Notes under the pieces: model-generated
The model's database searches: none
What the model was told of the DNA's origin: nothing
Seen by the model: the letters and a program-made list of their open reading frames with translations, nothing else
Program-made: the position numbers and the translations under genes
Shown: positions 24,616-36,670 of the stretch, in pieces
How positions within the stretch are numbered: position 1 is the first letter of the stretch
Layout: every line of letters starts with the position of its first letter
Origin: Toxorhynchites rutilus septentrionalis
Taxonomy: Eukaryota > Arthropoda > Insecta > Diptera > Culicidae
DNA length: 64,000 bases
NCBI RefSeq assembly: GCF_029784135.1
Contig: NC_073745.1
Location: 52,528,285 to 52,592,284, forward strand
Reading direction: 5' to 3'

Positions 24616-25150
24616 AGAAGCAATGCTGCACTTTTAGCAAAAATAAACATGAATTCATTGAAAAAAATAAAATATGAAATATGTAAATAAAAACAAAGAC
24701 GCAAACTACCCTTAAAAAGTTCAACGTAAAAAGCACAGTGTAAAAGATTTTTCTAGAATTATTGAATTTGACATATCCTCCAAATTGCACAAGCCCTGTT
24801 TAATATAGGTAATTCTGCACCCAGCATCCAGCATCCAGCATCTTCTCAGCATAAGCATCCAGCAACCATCCCTCATCCAGCAATTGTCGGTATGACAACT
24901 ATCCAAAAGACGCAGCGTACTCAGCAACGGTAGCAACAGCAGAACTCAATATCCGTTGATCATGAAGTTCGATTTGTTGATGTTTAGCTTTTAGGAGGGG
25001 ATTCAGAGGAAAAAAAGCTTAGGAACGGAGAGGAAGGACAGAGAGCACTTTTTGGAAAGGTTCACTTACTGAGACGATAATTGCTTTTAGGAGAGGATTC
25101 ATGGATGAATATGAGGATGGAGAGGCAGGAAAGAGAGCGTTTTATTGGAA
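24616..25150 (-). other. ORF1-ORF2 spacer of the CR1-like LINE with a 96-bp duplication
   Basis: About 540 bp between the two ORFs. It holds a tandem duplication of about 96 bp (units starting GCTTTTAGGAG at 24987 and 25083) and a run of CATCCAG motifs (24827-24882). No separate gene. Confidence 0.55.
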
Positions 25151-25155
25151 AGGGT

Positions 25156-25932
25156 TCAATTCGTTCGTATAAGCTCCATCAGCTGATCTTCCGAAGTTAT
25201 TTCATAACGATCTGCATCAGCAATTCTTCTCACACATACGATCCCGTCTCTCGTGAACACGGATTCAAACTTCCCTTCTTTCTTCATAATCAAAGCTTTT
25301 GCCTTTAAAGCTCTGTTTGCTGTCGTTAAATTCTCGTTGACATAAATTCTGTTACCAGATTTGAAACCAATTTGCTCTAATGTAAGTGATCTCACCCGCA
25401 AGTATTTGGTATAAAAATCATTACGATGGTTGGTGATTGCGAATTGCAGCAAAATAGGGTAACTCTTCCCAGGTGTCAAAGACAATTTAGAAAGTCGACG
25501 AGCATCTACCAATGGGTTGGAACTATCAACATATCCCAAAACTTGGCACCATTTATTGAAGTAAGCCAGTAAATTTTCCTTTTGCATATATGGTACTCCA
25601 GAAACAATCAGATCATTTATATTTCGAGAGCGAGCTATAGCATGATGGGTTGATTTGATAGCCACCTTGTTGTGATCAACAGATGCACTAAGGTCATCAA
25701 TTGATTTTTCGAGCTCCACACTTACACTTCTTAGCTCGGATTTGATCTCTGCTTTCACTGTTGTCATCTCATCGTCTATCTTTCGCAAAATCTCCGATTT
25801 CGTGCTCTCCAGCTTTGCTGAGAGTAGGTTCGCAAGCTGTGAGATGGACATCTCATCATTCACAGTCAGAGTCTCCTGTGATCCATATTTAGTGCTTCTA
25901 GTCGATACACCGTCCTTCCTTGAGCTACTCAT
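25156..25932 (-). CDS. CR1-like LINE ORF1 protein (intact frame)
   Basis: An uninterrupted frame of 258 codons starting at ATG (25932, MSSSRKDGVS). Residues about 25-95 have the heptad-like, charged pattern of a coiled coil (LSAKLESTKSEILRKIDDEM, then VELEKSIDDLSASVDHNK). After that comes a region beginning RNINDLIVSGVPYMQKENLL and DARRLSKL, reminiscent of the RRM-like fold of L1 or CR1 ORF1 proteins, and a C-terminal part rich in basic residues (ANRALKAKALIMKKEGKFES). Such proteins bind LINE RNA as trimers. ORF1 is intact although ORF2 is broken. No host gene looks likely. Confidence 0.75.
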   Translation of the reverse strand: MSSSRKDGVSTRSTKYGSQETLTVNDEMSISQLANLLSAKLESTKSEILRKIDDEMTTVKAEIKSELRSVSVELEKSIDDLSASVDHNKVAIKSTHHAIARSRNINDLIVSGVPYMQKENLLAYFNKWCQVLGYVDSSNPLVDARRLSKLSLTPGKSYPILLQFAITNHRNDFYTKYLRVRSLTLEQIGFKSGNRIYVNENLTTANRALKAKALIMKKEGKFESVFTRDGIVCVRRIADADRYEITSEDQLMELIRTN

Positions 25933-26010
25933 CTTAGCTAGCGGGAACTCAACGGTACAAAGCAGAATTGCTGTGTTGGAACGCTCAACGTTGAAAAAAC
26001 TTTTTGCTTC

Positions 26011-27990
26011 TTAGCAATTAAGCAAACGCTTTTTGGTACTGTACTTCATTACCTTCCGTATGTCTATAGAGTACACATTCAACGACTGCACTTGTAACGG
26101 GTTCACCAGCGGGTTTTCTCAATCTTTAAGAGTATTTGCGGCAGAGCTATATTAATAGTTACACTCCATTACCACAGACAACGACAGAGTGGCAACTACT
26201 AAAACAAAAGAGCAAGATCTTACCACTGACAAATTTCGGGATACTGTTCTATGGATTTCTATGGAACTCTTTTTCGCGGATAGTACACACCGCTGATCAT
26301 CCGTTCGCGGATGATCGAGGTTTTACTGTATCAACTAATATGCAATCTTCATCTAAAACACTTTAATCCAAATTATGGTCACCAAACAATACTCCTAAAG
26401 AAGCATGAATTTTTGTTACATTTTTTTTTTTTTTAGATAAGCCTCCGCTGCTATCGAATGGTTGCGCATTTGTTCCTGTATCCCGTATCTTATTCAATTA
26501 TCTCACAGAACTATTCGTCATCCCTCAAAGCATACATCAAACTTCAATGTAACGACCAATAAAACAAACTACTGCAATCGCACATCGGCAAGCTTCGCAT
26601 GACCACCCGGTATACCTCCTCCCGGCTGCCAGATTCATTGTATCTTGGGTATCGTTTGCAAACAAATGAAATTTATAGCTCATCACCATCAACACTCCTT
26701 CCACGTCTGCTCAATCAATTCAAGTTTCAAACTTCTACTCCCCGTTTTACAACCTTCACTGCTTTGATTATTTCCTCTTTTGATGTTCCTTCACTATCGG
26801 CGGAGTGGCTTTCCAAGACCGGGCTGCGGAAATTACAAACGAGCATGTCTTAATTTGTTCACCCAAAAAAACCCAAACCAGCAGAGTTAAAACCGGTCAT
26901 AATAACAGACTGTCGGGACTAATAAATTTAATTGCTCTATCCACTTCACGCCCCGGCGCTGTGAAAGATAGCTCCACCCGGTAGGGTCCGCAATGGTTTG
27001 GCGTGAAAACTGTTGTTTTGATTTTCTACCGATAGGTTCGCAGGAAAATATTATAATTATTTCTCGCATTATCTGAACCAATAAACTATCGAAACGGACG
27101 GTGAAAATTCATTGGGACGGGTTTTGTTCCACCAAATCTACGCCGAAGAACACACGGACAGTGTCATAAATCAAACCAAGGCAATAATGATTGCACCGAA
27201 CGGTCGAGCGGACGACGTTTATCAATCATATCATTCTCGCACTGCTGGCCACAACCCACTCATTTGAGAAAAATTCTCGCGCTGAAAACGAATAGCAAAT
27301 ACCTCTCGACCGTTGGAACCGGTTCTCGGCGCGACCTTCGCCGGCGATTTGCATCTCCTCTCGCATTCCTTCGATGGAGTGATGAAGTGCGGAGAAAATG
27401 ATCACCCTGTAATCCCTCTCTCTCTATCCCTTCTTTTCCTTCAACTCCTGATGGGGCTCTGGTTTCATCAAATAAATGCGATCACGCTACCGGTTGACCA
27501 CAGTGGCCACGGTGCGGTGCTCGTAGGCCGCTGCTGGCTGCTCCGAAGAGCAGATATCTGGTGTGCTGTAAGTGTTCCACTAAAAGCCTTCAATCCCACG
27601 GTAATCATCGTTGTAGCCCGGATTCGTGACAGAGGCACCTCCCCGTATTTATCTTCCTTTCTGCGTTACGTTACGCGTTCGTTGACTCCTTGAGTGGAGT
27701 TCTTCCCGCGTTGTTGCCATTCAGGTATACACGAGGCCCGAGTGCGGATATCAATTAATTTTATTATTATGTTTATTTTTGTGGACACGACATCATTCGT
27801 CGATAATAATTATGGCGCGACGGGTAAGCGTGGGGTTGTTTTAATTGCAAACAAGTGACATTTTGGAGAGGAAAGTTATTATGCATATCTTGTTTTTTTT
27901 AAAGCTTATCGTTATTTCCAGGAATAATACATACTTGAGACGCGTGAGAACTGCCGACAAGTCCGTGCAGTCTCATGTAGGGTAGCAAAA
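26011..27990. other. Mostly single-copy-looking DNA
   Basis: No exon recognised. A possible terminal repeat of a TA-type DNA element occurs near 26300-26330 (CGCGGATGATCGAGGTTTTA, then CTGTA); no partner end was found. From about 27100 to 27700 the GC content rises, with scattered short open frames lacking known domains, one of which (27313-27693) begins only with TTG. Confidence 0.4.
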
Positions 27991-28011
27991 AGTATACGAG
28001 CTATACGTTTT

Positions 28012-28227
28012 TCAGGTCTCTCTTCTCTCTTCTCTCTTCTCTCTTCTCTCTTCTCTCTTCTCTCTTCACTCTTCTCTCTTCTCTCTTCTCTCTTCTCTCT
28101 TCTCTCTTCTCTCTTCTCTCTTCTCTCTTCTCTCTTCTCTCTTCTCTCTTCTCTCTTCTCTCTTCTCTCTTCTCTCTTCTCTCTTCTCTCTTCTCTCTTC
28201 TCTCTTCTCTCTTCTCTCTTCTCTCTT
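28012..28227. repeat. (TCTCTTC)n heptamer microsatellite, about 30 copies
   Basis: An almost pure 7-bp array with one visible variant (TCACTCTTC near 28068). Its minus-strand translation (REEKREE repeats) is a by-product. Confidence 0.97.
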
Positions 28228-28229
28228 AC

Positions 28230-28585
28230 AAAATGACAAAATGACAAAATTACAAAATTATAAAAGTATAAAATTATAAAATTATAAAATTATCAAATTA
28301 TAAAATTATAAAATTATAAAATTAAAATTATAAAATTATAAAATTATAAAATTATAAAATTATAAAATTATAAAATTATAAAATTATAAAATTATAAAAT
28401 TATAAAATTATAAAATTATAAAATTATAAAATTATTAAATTATAAAATTATAAAATTATAAAATTATAAAATTATAAAATTATAAAATTATAAAATTATA
28501 AAATTATAAAATTATAAAATTATAAAATTATAAAATTATAAAATTATAAAATTATAAAATTATTAAATTATAAAATTAAAAAAAA
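28230..28585. repeat. (ATTATAAA)n octamer microsatellite
   Basis: About 40 copies of an 8-bp unit, with lead-in variants CAAAATGA and CAAAATTA at 28228-28260 and a few copies changed to ATTATTAA or shortened. It starts directly after the heptamer block. Confidence 0.97.
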
Positions 28586-29580
28586 CAGAAAAAAAAATCT
28601 GAGAATATCATGAACCAAATGAATACCCAAAATCAGAAAATAAGCAAAGCTAAGAAAATCTGAGAAAATGTGAAAGAAATCTGATACCATCAGAAAATCG
28701 GAATTCTGAAAAATCATTTAAAAATTCTGAGAATATCAAAAAATTAGAAAATCAGAAAATCTAAAAATGAAAATCTGAAAATAGAAAATCTGAACGAGAA
28801 AATCTGAAAAAATCTGAGAAAACCTAAGAAAATATGAGAAAAATTTGAATAAATCTGAATATTTGAAAATCGCAAAATCAGAACATCAACAATCAGAAAA
28901 TCAAGAAATAAGAAAATCTGGAAAAAAAACGCTGAAAAAAAAATTTTTTTTAAAATCTGAACAAGTCTAAGAAAATCTGAAAAAACATCAGAAATTCAGA
29001 ATATCAAAAAATAAAAAAAACCAGAAAATCTGGCAATAAAAAACGAGAAAATCTGAGAAAAAATGAGAAAATATGAGAAAATCTGAAAATGTGAATATCA
29101 CAAAATCAGGAACTCTGAAAACTAAGAATATTTGAGGAAAAACTTTAAAAATAACTGAGCAAATCATAAAATCATAAAATCGAAAAAAAAGAAAATCTGA
29201 GAAAAGCTGAAAAACCTGAAAATTCTGAGTAAATCTGGGAAAATTTGAAAAAAGTTAAGAAAATCTTAAAAATCGGAGAAAACCTTTAAAAACCTGAAAA
29301 AATATGGAAAATCTGAGGAAGTAGGGAAATCTGAAAATCGAACAATCAGAAAATCTGAATAATAAGAAAATCTGGGCAATTTTTTTTTTAACTGAGAAAA
29401 TCTGAAAAATCGGAATTCTGAGATAATTTTTAAAAAATCTAAAAATTTAAAATATAAGAAAATCTGAAAATGAAAAGAAAAAGAAAATCCCAAAACCACC
29501 TGAGAAAATCTGAAAAAAATCTGAGAACATCTATAAAAAAAACTAAGAAAACCAAAAAATCGCAGAAAGAAAATCAGAAA
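28586..29580. repeat. Degenerate A-rich (GAAAATCTGA-like) repeats
   Basis: The strand is almost pyrimidine-free except for T and C inside ATCTGA and ATCAGA words. Words such as GAAAATCTGA recur irregularly. It looks like an old, decayed form of the pure octamer block that follows. Confidence 0.85.
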
Positions 29581-30550
29581 ATCGTAAAATCAGTAAATCA
29601 GAAAATCAAAAAATCAGAAAATCAAAAAATCAGAAAATCAGAAAATCAGAAAATCAGAAAATCAGAAAATCAGAAAATCAGAAAATCAGAAAATCAGAAA
29701 ATCAGAAAATCAGAAAATCAGAAAATCAGAAAATCAGAAAATCAGAAAATCAGAAAATCAGAAAATCAGAAAATCAGAAAATCAGAAAATCAGAAAATCA
29801 GAAAATCAGAAAATCAGAAAATCAGAAAATCAGAAAATTAGAAAATCAGAAAATCAGAAAATCTGAAAATCTGAAAATCAGAAAATCAGAAAATCAGAAA
29901 ATTAGAAAATCAGAAAATCAGGAAATCAGAAAATCAGAAAATTAGAAAATCAGAAAATCAGAAAATCAGAAAATCAGAAAATCAGAAAATCAGAAAATCA
30001 GAAAATCAGAAAATCAGAAAATCAGAAAATCAGAAAATCAGAAAATCAGAAAATCAGAAAATCAGAAAATCAGAAAATCAGAAAATCAGAAAATCAGAAA
30101 ATCAGAAAATCAGAAAATCAGAAAATCAGATAATCAGAAAATCAGAAAATCAGAAAATCAGAAAATCAGAAAATCAGAAAATCAGAAAATCAGAAAATCA
30201 GAAAATCAGAAAATCAGAAAATCAGAAAATCAGAAAATCAGAAAATCAGAAAATCAGAAAATCAGAAAATCAGAAAATCAGAAAACAGAAAATCAGAAAA
30301 TCAGAAAATCAGAAAATCAGAAAATCAGAAAATCAGAAAATCAGAAAATCAGAAAATCAGAAAATCTGAAAATCTGAAAATCTGAAAATCTGAAAATCAG
30401 AAAATCAGAAAATCAGAAAATCAGAAAATCAGAAAATCAAATAATCAGAAAATCAGAAAATTAGAAAATCAGAAAATCAGAAAATCAGAAAATCAGAAAA
30501 TCAGAAAATCAGAAAATCAGAAAATCAGAAAATCAGAAAATCAGAAAATC
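29581..30550. repeat. (ATCAGAAA)n octamer array, about 120 copies
   Basis: A nearly pure 8-bp array of about 970 bp. Variants are clustered: ATCTGAAA copies at 29860-29875 and 30365-30395, ATTAGAAA at about 29838, 29902, 29941 and 30461, one 7-bp copy near 30285. Eight bases times three gives an eight-residue period (QKIRKSEN), which explains the open frame at 29470-29841 without implying a gene. Confidence 0.97.
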
Positions 30551-32940
30551 ATAATATAAAATATAAAATAGAACGACTGCTATTATGTATCTGAAGAAAT
30601 CTCAATTTTTTTTTCAAAAAATCTAAAAAAATTTAGAAAATCTGGAAAAATGTGTAAAAATCGAACAATTTGAAATTCAAAAAATTATAAAATTTAAAAA
30701 ATTAAAATCAAATGATCAGAAAATCCGAGAAAATCCGAAAAAATCTCAAAAATAACAGAAAAAAAACTGAAAAAAGTCCTAAAAAATCTGAGAAAATCAG
30801 AAATTCATAAAACCAAAAAATGAAAAAACCAAAAAATTAGAAAATCCGAAAATCAAAAAATCAAAAATCAGTAAATCAGTAAATCTGAGAAAATAAAAAA
30901 AAACGGAAAAAACTGAGAAAAACTGAAAAATCAGAAAATCGGAGAATCTGAAAATCTGAGAAAATATTAGAAAACCTCAAAAAAAACTGAAAACATCTGA
31001 AAAAACCTGAGAAAATTTGGAAAAATATGAAAAAATTGGAAAAATCTAAGAATATCTGAGAATACATAAAATCATGAAATCTAGAAATTAGAATATCAGA
31101 AAATCGAAACATCAAAAAATCAAAATTTAAAAAATCAGTTAATTTGGGAAAATCTAAAAAAAAAACCAGAAAAAACTGAAAAAATCTGAAAATCGGAAAA
31201 CCAGAGAATCTTAAAATCTGAGAATTCTAGAAAATCTGAGCAAATAAGAAAAATATCAAAACATCAGAAAAAATTAAAAAAAATAAAAAATATGAGAAAG
31301 TTGCAAAAATCTGAGAAATTCTGAGAAAACCTTAGAAAATCTGAGAAAATCTGAGAAAAACTTAAAAAACAGAAATCTGAAAATGAGAGAATCTGAAGAT
31401 TGAATCTGAGAATCTGAGAAATTCTGAAAAAATCTAAAAAAATCTCAGAAAATCTTGAAAAATTTGGGAAAATCTGAGAAAATCAGAGAATTAAAAAATC
31501 ATAAAATCAAAAATTATAAAATTAAAAATTCAGTAGATTAAAGCTTCAGATGATAAGAAATATCAGAAAATCTGAAGTTTGAGAAAATATGAAAAAGATC
31601 CAAAAAAACTGAAAACAAATCTGAGAAAATGAAAAAAAGGTAAAATCAATAAATCTAAAAATCTGAGAATCTGAGAAAATCTAAGAAAATCCTAGAAAAT
31701 CTGTAAAAATAACGAAACAAAAATATTAGAAATTAAGATATTATAGAAAATCTGGAAAAAACAGGAAAAATCTGAGAAAAACATGGAATCAAAAATTAGA
31801 AAATTAAAAATTCAATAGATTAAAACTTCAGATGTTAACAAAAATCAGAAAATCTGAAGTTTGAGAAAATGCAAAAAAGATTTAAAAAAATGAAAAAAAA
31901 TCTGAGAAAATAAAAAAATCTCAAAATCATTAAATCTGAGAATCTGAGAAAATCTAAGAAAATCCTAGAAAATCTGTGAAAATAATAAAATAAAAAAATT
32001 TTAAATTCAGAAATTCTAGAAAATCAGGAAAAATTAGGAAAATCTGAGAAAATCATAGAATCAAGAAATCATGAAATCAAAAATCTAGAAATCTGAAAAA
32101 GTTTGAGAAAATATGAGAAAGATTAAAAAAAACTGAAAAAAATCTGAGAAATCGGAGAAAGTCTAAGAATATCATAGAAAATCTGTGAAAATAAGAAAAT
32201 TAGAAAATTCACAAATCCGAAATCAGCGAATCTGAGAAAATCTGAGGAAATTTGAGAAAACTTTTAAAAAGCCAGAAAAAAATCTGCGAAAAATCAGAGA
32301 AAATAAAAATATCAGAAAACCAGACTGAAATTTTTAGTATTAAAATCTGAGAATCTAAAAAATCTGAAAAAAATCTAATTCATCTAAGTAAATCTCATAA
32401 AATCTAAGAAAATGGCAAAATAAGCATAAAGCATGCAAATCGCGATAACATTTTTAGATCATTCCACTTCTATTGATATACCATTTGATATGATATGTTT
32501 TAGCATATATTCGGAAAATGTGTACAAAATACAAAGAGAGTTATTATGTATCTGAGAAAATCTCAAAAAAATCTGGAAAAAAATCTGAGAACATATAAAA
32601 ATCATAAAAACGAAAAACCAGAAAAACTAAAAAAAATAAAATCTGAGAAAATCTGAAAATCAGAAAATCGAAAATGCAGGAAATCATAAAATCAGAAAAT
32701 CTGAGAAAATCTGAGAAAATATTGGAAAACCCGAAAAAGAAATGAATGAATGAATGAGAGAATGGGAGAATGGCCGAATGTTAGAATGAGAGAACGAGAG
32801 AATGAGAGAGTGAGAAAGTGAGAAAAGGAGAAAATGAGAAAATGAGGAAATGAGGAAATGAGAAAATGAGAAATTGAGAATAGAAAAATACAAAATCAGA
32901 AAATAAGAAAATGAGAAAATGAGAGAATGAGAGAAAAAAA
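30551..32940. repeat. Degenerate octamer-derived A-rich DNA ending in (ATGAGAAA)n
   Basis: About 2.4 kb of words such as AATCTGAGAAA, with short homogenised patches. It includes an interspersed duplication: a block beginning near 31515 (TTCAGTAGATTAAAGCTTCA) recurs near 31808 (TTCAATAGATTAAAACTTCA). The last 200 bp (32735-32935) is another octamer type, ATGAGAAA and GAGAGAAT. No coding potential. Confidence 0.85.
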
Positions 32941-35900
32941 CTTCTTTGGAGTTGTAAAAATTAAAATAATCATACCTATCTCCGTACTATGTCCTAGTAC
33001 CAAAGATAGTCGACTCCTAATAATAAGACCAGTTTCTTGAATGATTTTTCGATACTTCTACAGTGAACCCGTCGGCAAGTCTTTAATTCCGATTGCAATA
33101 AATCAATGCCATTCTGAACGCAGTCAAGCAATAAATCACCCCAGACAATCGAATAGCCATTTCAATCAACAAAATGACCCATTACGTGAGCTCATAGAAA
33201 ATGAAAACTCGTCGTTAGCAAGCCGAGCATGTGCCACAGCGGTTGAATCGATTATTTTTTCATCTATTGCGCGAAGAAAAATAAAAATAACCGTTCAAAT
33301 TGAGAACCACGTCAAACACCCAAGCACCAAGAGCATGAATAACGATATCCAGATTGAATGTCTATCAAATGTCAACTGTCCGCTAAAATGAGAACGTTGC
33401 CAATTAAACGATACATCGTGGCTTCGTTCGGAGGGTGATATGTTTCTCCCGAAAAAAAATGCGACCTTGTGACATTCCGGGATTGACGGCGTGATTGTCA
33501 AACAAGATGACCATCTATAATGAAAACAGAACAGTGGCATTCGCAAAAAAAAACCTCTGGATTAGATCAAACAAAAATATTTATCCTCCACCGGTGCGAA
33601 TTCCCGAATTCGCCTAAATCCGCTTCGCTCAGGTATGCGAAACACGAACGTCAGACTTAAAAGCGGCACCCGGCCCGGCCGGTTCCCGCGAGGTTAGAGC
33701 CTCGTAATGTAAATTTGGATCGCGAACTCTGCGTTTGCGTTTGCATAATTAATTTATTAGACCATCACTTTCGCTTTTATGTGTGGTGCGATTTCTCGTC
33801 GTCGTCGTTGTTTGGTTTGGTTTGTTTTGGGTTTTTGGTTGATTCATGTGACCCGTCGTCGGTGTTCCATTTTTTGGAGGGGGATGACAGAGGAAAAAAC
33901 AACAACAACAAACGGGGCACAGTTAAACGGAGGTGTTATTCATGAGGGTCGTAAATTTCACTAGTCGCTCTAAGAGACATATTTATGAAGTGCTCTTTGT
34001 TCATATTAGGAGAGTAATCAAGAAATGTCGGCCTCAGTACCGGGTTGACAGCTGCTCTAATGAGACTGTGACGCGAGCGTTGCCGTTATTTCTAATTAAC
34101 CAAAAGGCGGCGACCTCAAGCAGGTCAAATCCGTGTCAACGCTCGGTAATGTTAACATACTTTTGATTCGAAGCCAGGGAAAATTCACTTCACCTTTTTT
34201 TTTTGTAAAAGTCATTGATGAGACTCTGATCAAATCGCGGTTTCACGTGGTGTAAATGATAATAACATCCACGATATCGACAGATCAAAACCCACTACAT
34301 CACCGACGATATCGATTCCCAAAGGCCGCATCCAATCTGCCAAAGCATAAGAGAGGTATCGCGTCTCCCTCCGCGTTGATGGGACTCTTTAACTCGCCTA
34401 ACTCTCTTATCACTTGTCCACATCTCTTCGGTTAACGGCGTGTCGTGCCGTCACGACCATTGCTTTCATGACCGCGTGGGCTATGCTTGGTCACACTTAT
34501 CGATGCGCCGACCGACCGACCGTTGGGAAAGGTGTGAACCTACATCTTCGTTTCATGTTTCCAGACAACATCGTTTTCGCTCTCACCGTCGCTCCGCCGA
34601 AGTTTTGATGATTTTATCTGTCTTTGAATGATGATGATCTGGGACGTTCGCTGAGGTATCGCTGTCTTTTCGGAAGTCGCGTATGGAAATAACAGCCGGT
34701 CGATCTGTTTTCTTTGTGGAATGCCAACGATATCGAGCTGCGGTTAACCACATCAATGGCGCGGTTGAAAAACCCCAATTAGACAACCTATTGTGAGCTG
34801 GGATTAAGAGCCGCTGTCTGTCCCACATCACACGCACATTCCTGAACAATAACGCTAACCGCATATTTGCGGGATATGGAACCCCCGTGATCCCTTCGTA
34901 CCCTCCGCTAGCATCGGCTTATGTTTCAAATATGTATGGGGGAAGCAATTTTGGCAAAACACAGTTTTCGGGTGACGATAATAATGATGTTGACGACGAC
35001 AGCAAGGCTGCTAGAAAGCCGAGGCCAAGCCGTGTGCCGGGTTAAATTTCTCGTACCTGAACACATCGTTCAGATCGTTCACATCGAGTCGGACGCGCGA
35101 CAGGTAAATGAAGGCGCAGCAGTAGACTGGAGAATTATAAACATAATTTGATGTTTTGCCACTTGCTGAGGTGAGATCCCCAGGGGGTCCCCAGTAGCGG
35201 TTTTGTGGTTAGTAGTTGATTGTGTTTTGATAGCACTTTCGGTTGGATCATGATGAGAGAAGTATTCCCCCGGGGAATGACAGCGGGTGAAGTTAAAAAC
35301 AGGTAACATACCTAATTGAACGAATTGAAATTCCGAAGTACCTATAACTGAACTATTATCGTTGAAGTCTACGATAATAGTTCAGTTATGCTGCTAGAGT
35401 GAAAATGCAATGAATTTTATGAAATGCCAAGAAATAGAGAATTCTTTTTTCATTCAAGTCTCTAATCCCACATCTAGAAAAATCACTGCCTCTTTCAGCT
35501 CAATCAAACATATATCGAGGCAGAAAACCTTTGACTACTTTGAAATTAAACACGTAAATAGATCAATTCACTTATCAGACTGTGTGGGGCTTCACTGACA
35601 CGAGTATTAGAATACATTCGAAAAAAATAACAATTCAATACTAAAGTAAAATGTATGAACGATGTGTTCCGATGAACAATTGCAAATATAAATATATATA
35701 GAAGGTGTATTTGCATATGAAGTAAAATTCTGATTATACGCGAGCGTAACATGAGCAAATTTATAACACATGCGAATTGGGGATCCTTTGGTATTAACAA
35801 GTTTCCTCCGCACAGTAACTCGATGTTGATAATACCCTAATATTTTCCTTCGTTTATCATATTGTTTTCACATATTCACGTTGGAGAGCCTTAACCCTTC

Positions 35901-36240
35901 TCCTCGTTGGCCGAGGCATTTTGATTGAATGTAATACTTTTTCGTTCACTATTTTTGCGAAAACGCTAATTTTCTACACACTGTTTCGCAAAATTATTGA
36001 TTTTCGGGTGAGGGGTGAGGAAAGGAGATGAAAGAAATGAGCGCCATCGTGGTAGCCATTTGTGGCCATTAATTTCCTAAATTTCTGAGAATGTTTAAAG
36101 TCTTTATAATTAAAAATATCATCATCATCACCAATAAGTTCAAACAAACTTCTAAAAAACTATCAATTTGCTTTCTATTTTTTACGCAATTATTTCAGAA
36201 TGTATCGAAATTGTTAATATAACTGTTTGGTAAAAGTTTT
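32941..36240. other. Single-copy-looking DNA, no exon recognised
   Basis: GC is higher than in neighbouring repeats, especially 33600-35300. Several short frames overlap on both strands without domain signatures (for example 34414-34631 on + and 34583-34864 on -). A perfect hairpin lies at 35344-35389. It could be intron or regulatory DNA. Confidence 0.4.
35344..35389. repeat. Perfect 19-bp hairpin with an 8-base loop
   Basis: ATAACTGAACTATTATCGT (35344-35362) is exactly complementary to 35371-35389, with TGAAGTCT as the loop. Complementarity ends sharply at the stem base. It lies in otherwise non-repetitive sequence. Confidence 0.92.
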
Positions 36241-36345
36241 GATGGCCCCGAAAAGGACCGATGGGCTTGCGTGGTTTTGTAAAAACAGCTGAAAAGGTTG
36301 TTCCATGAATCATTCTTGTTCTTACGAGATCAATACACATCTCTT
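36225..36345 (-). repeat. Block shared with 58.0 kb, with a histone-type 3' hairpin
   Basis: On the minus strand 36259-36244 reads GGTCCTTTTCGGGGCC, a 6-bp stem with a TTTC loop like the 3' stem-loop of replication-dependent histone mRNAs. The sequence before it (AAACCACGCAAGCCCAT) matches the minus strand at 58.03-58.07 kb. No histone reading frame is seen, so this may be the leftover 3' end of a histone gene copy. Confidence 0.4.
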
Positions 36346-36529
36346 CTTCTAGACACCCACTGCAACCACCGGCGGTTCTATGTTTGTTCCACCAACATCA
36401 TTATACAGCCATTCCATGCCAAACCGATATAGTGGTTCGCAGATTTTCGTGAAAAGGGGTAGTTTTGTTCTTTATCACAAAACATTAGCTCAGTATTTTT
36501 TATTTTTTCAGAAGGGTGACCATTAGGAG

Positions 36530-36670
36530 GCAATGGATGTATGGACAAAATTTCATCATCGAATTTCAAAAACCGACCATGTACATATTGTTTATTGGCC
36601 CAAAACATGATTTGTGCAAAGTTTAAACTCAATCGGACATGATTTAGGGGTGCCTCAAAGCGCTCAAAGT
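36530..36670. mobile_element. Foldback element, left part (split by a LINE)
   Basis: Contains the foldback core words ACCGACCATGTAC, TTTATTGGCCCA, TCGGACATGATTTAGGGGTG and CCTCAAAGCGCTCAAAG. The element is interrupted here by the LINE at 36671-39017 and resumes at 39020. Confidence 0.75.

Larger units (their letters stand above)
18597..26010 (-). mobile_element. CR1-like LINE (minus strand), split by another LINE
   Basis: Read on the minus strand the order is ORF1 (25932-25156), an endonuclease (24594 to about 23830), a 3.8-kb foreign LINE (20016-23817), then the rest of the endonuclease linker, a reverse transcriptase and a short 3' end at about 18600. The 3' end finishes in AACAAATAAACAAATAAAC repeats. 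Both host halves rejoin across the 12-bp duplication ATAGACTTCCTT (20004-20015, 23818-23829). ORF2 carries nonsense and frameshift damage and lacks the first half of the RT. The 5' limit is approximate. Confidence 0.82.

Noticed and set aside
27912..28247. 111-codon minus-strand frame rich in REEKREE
   Set aside because: It is a translation of the TCTCTTC heptamer array.
29470..29841. 123-codon open frame of KSENQKIR repeats
   Set aside because: It is the translation of the ATCAGAAA octamer array; 24 nt gives an eight-residue period automatically.
36614..36670. ATG or alternative start of the divergent LINE ORF2
   Set aside because: These codons belong to the foldback host sequence; similarity to the LINE begins only at 36671.
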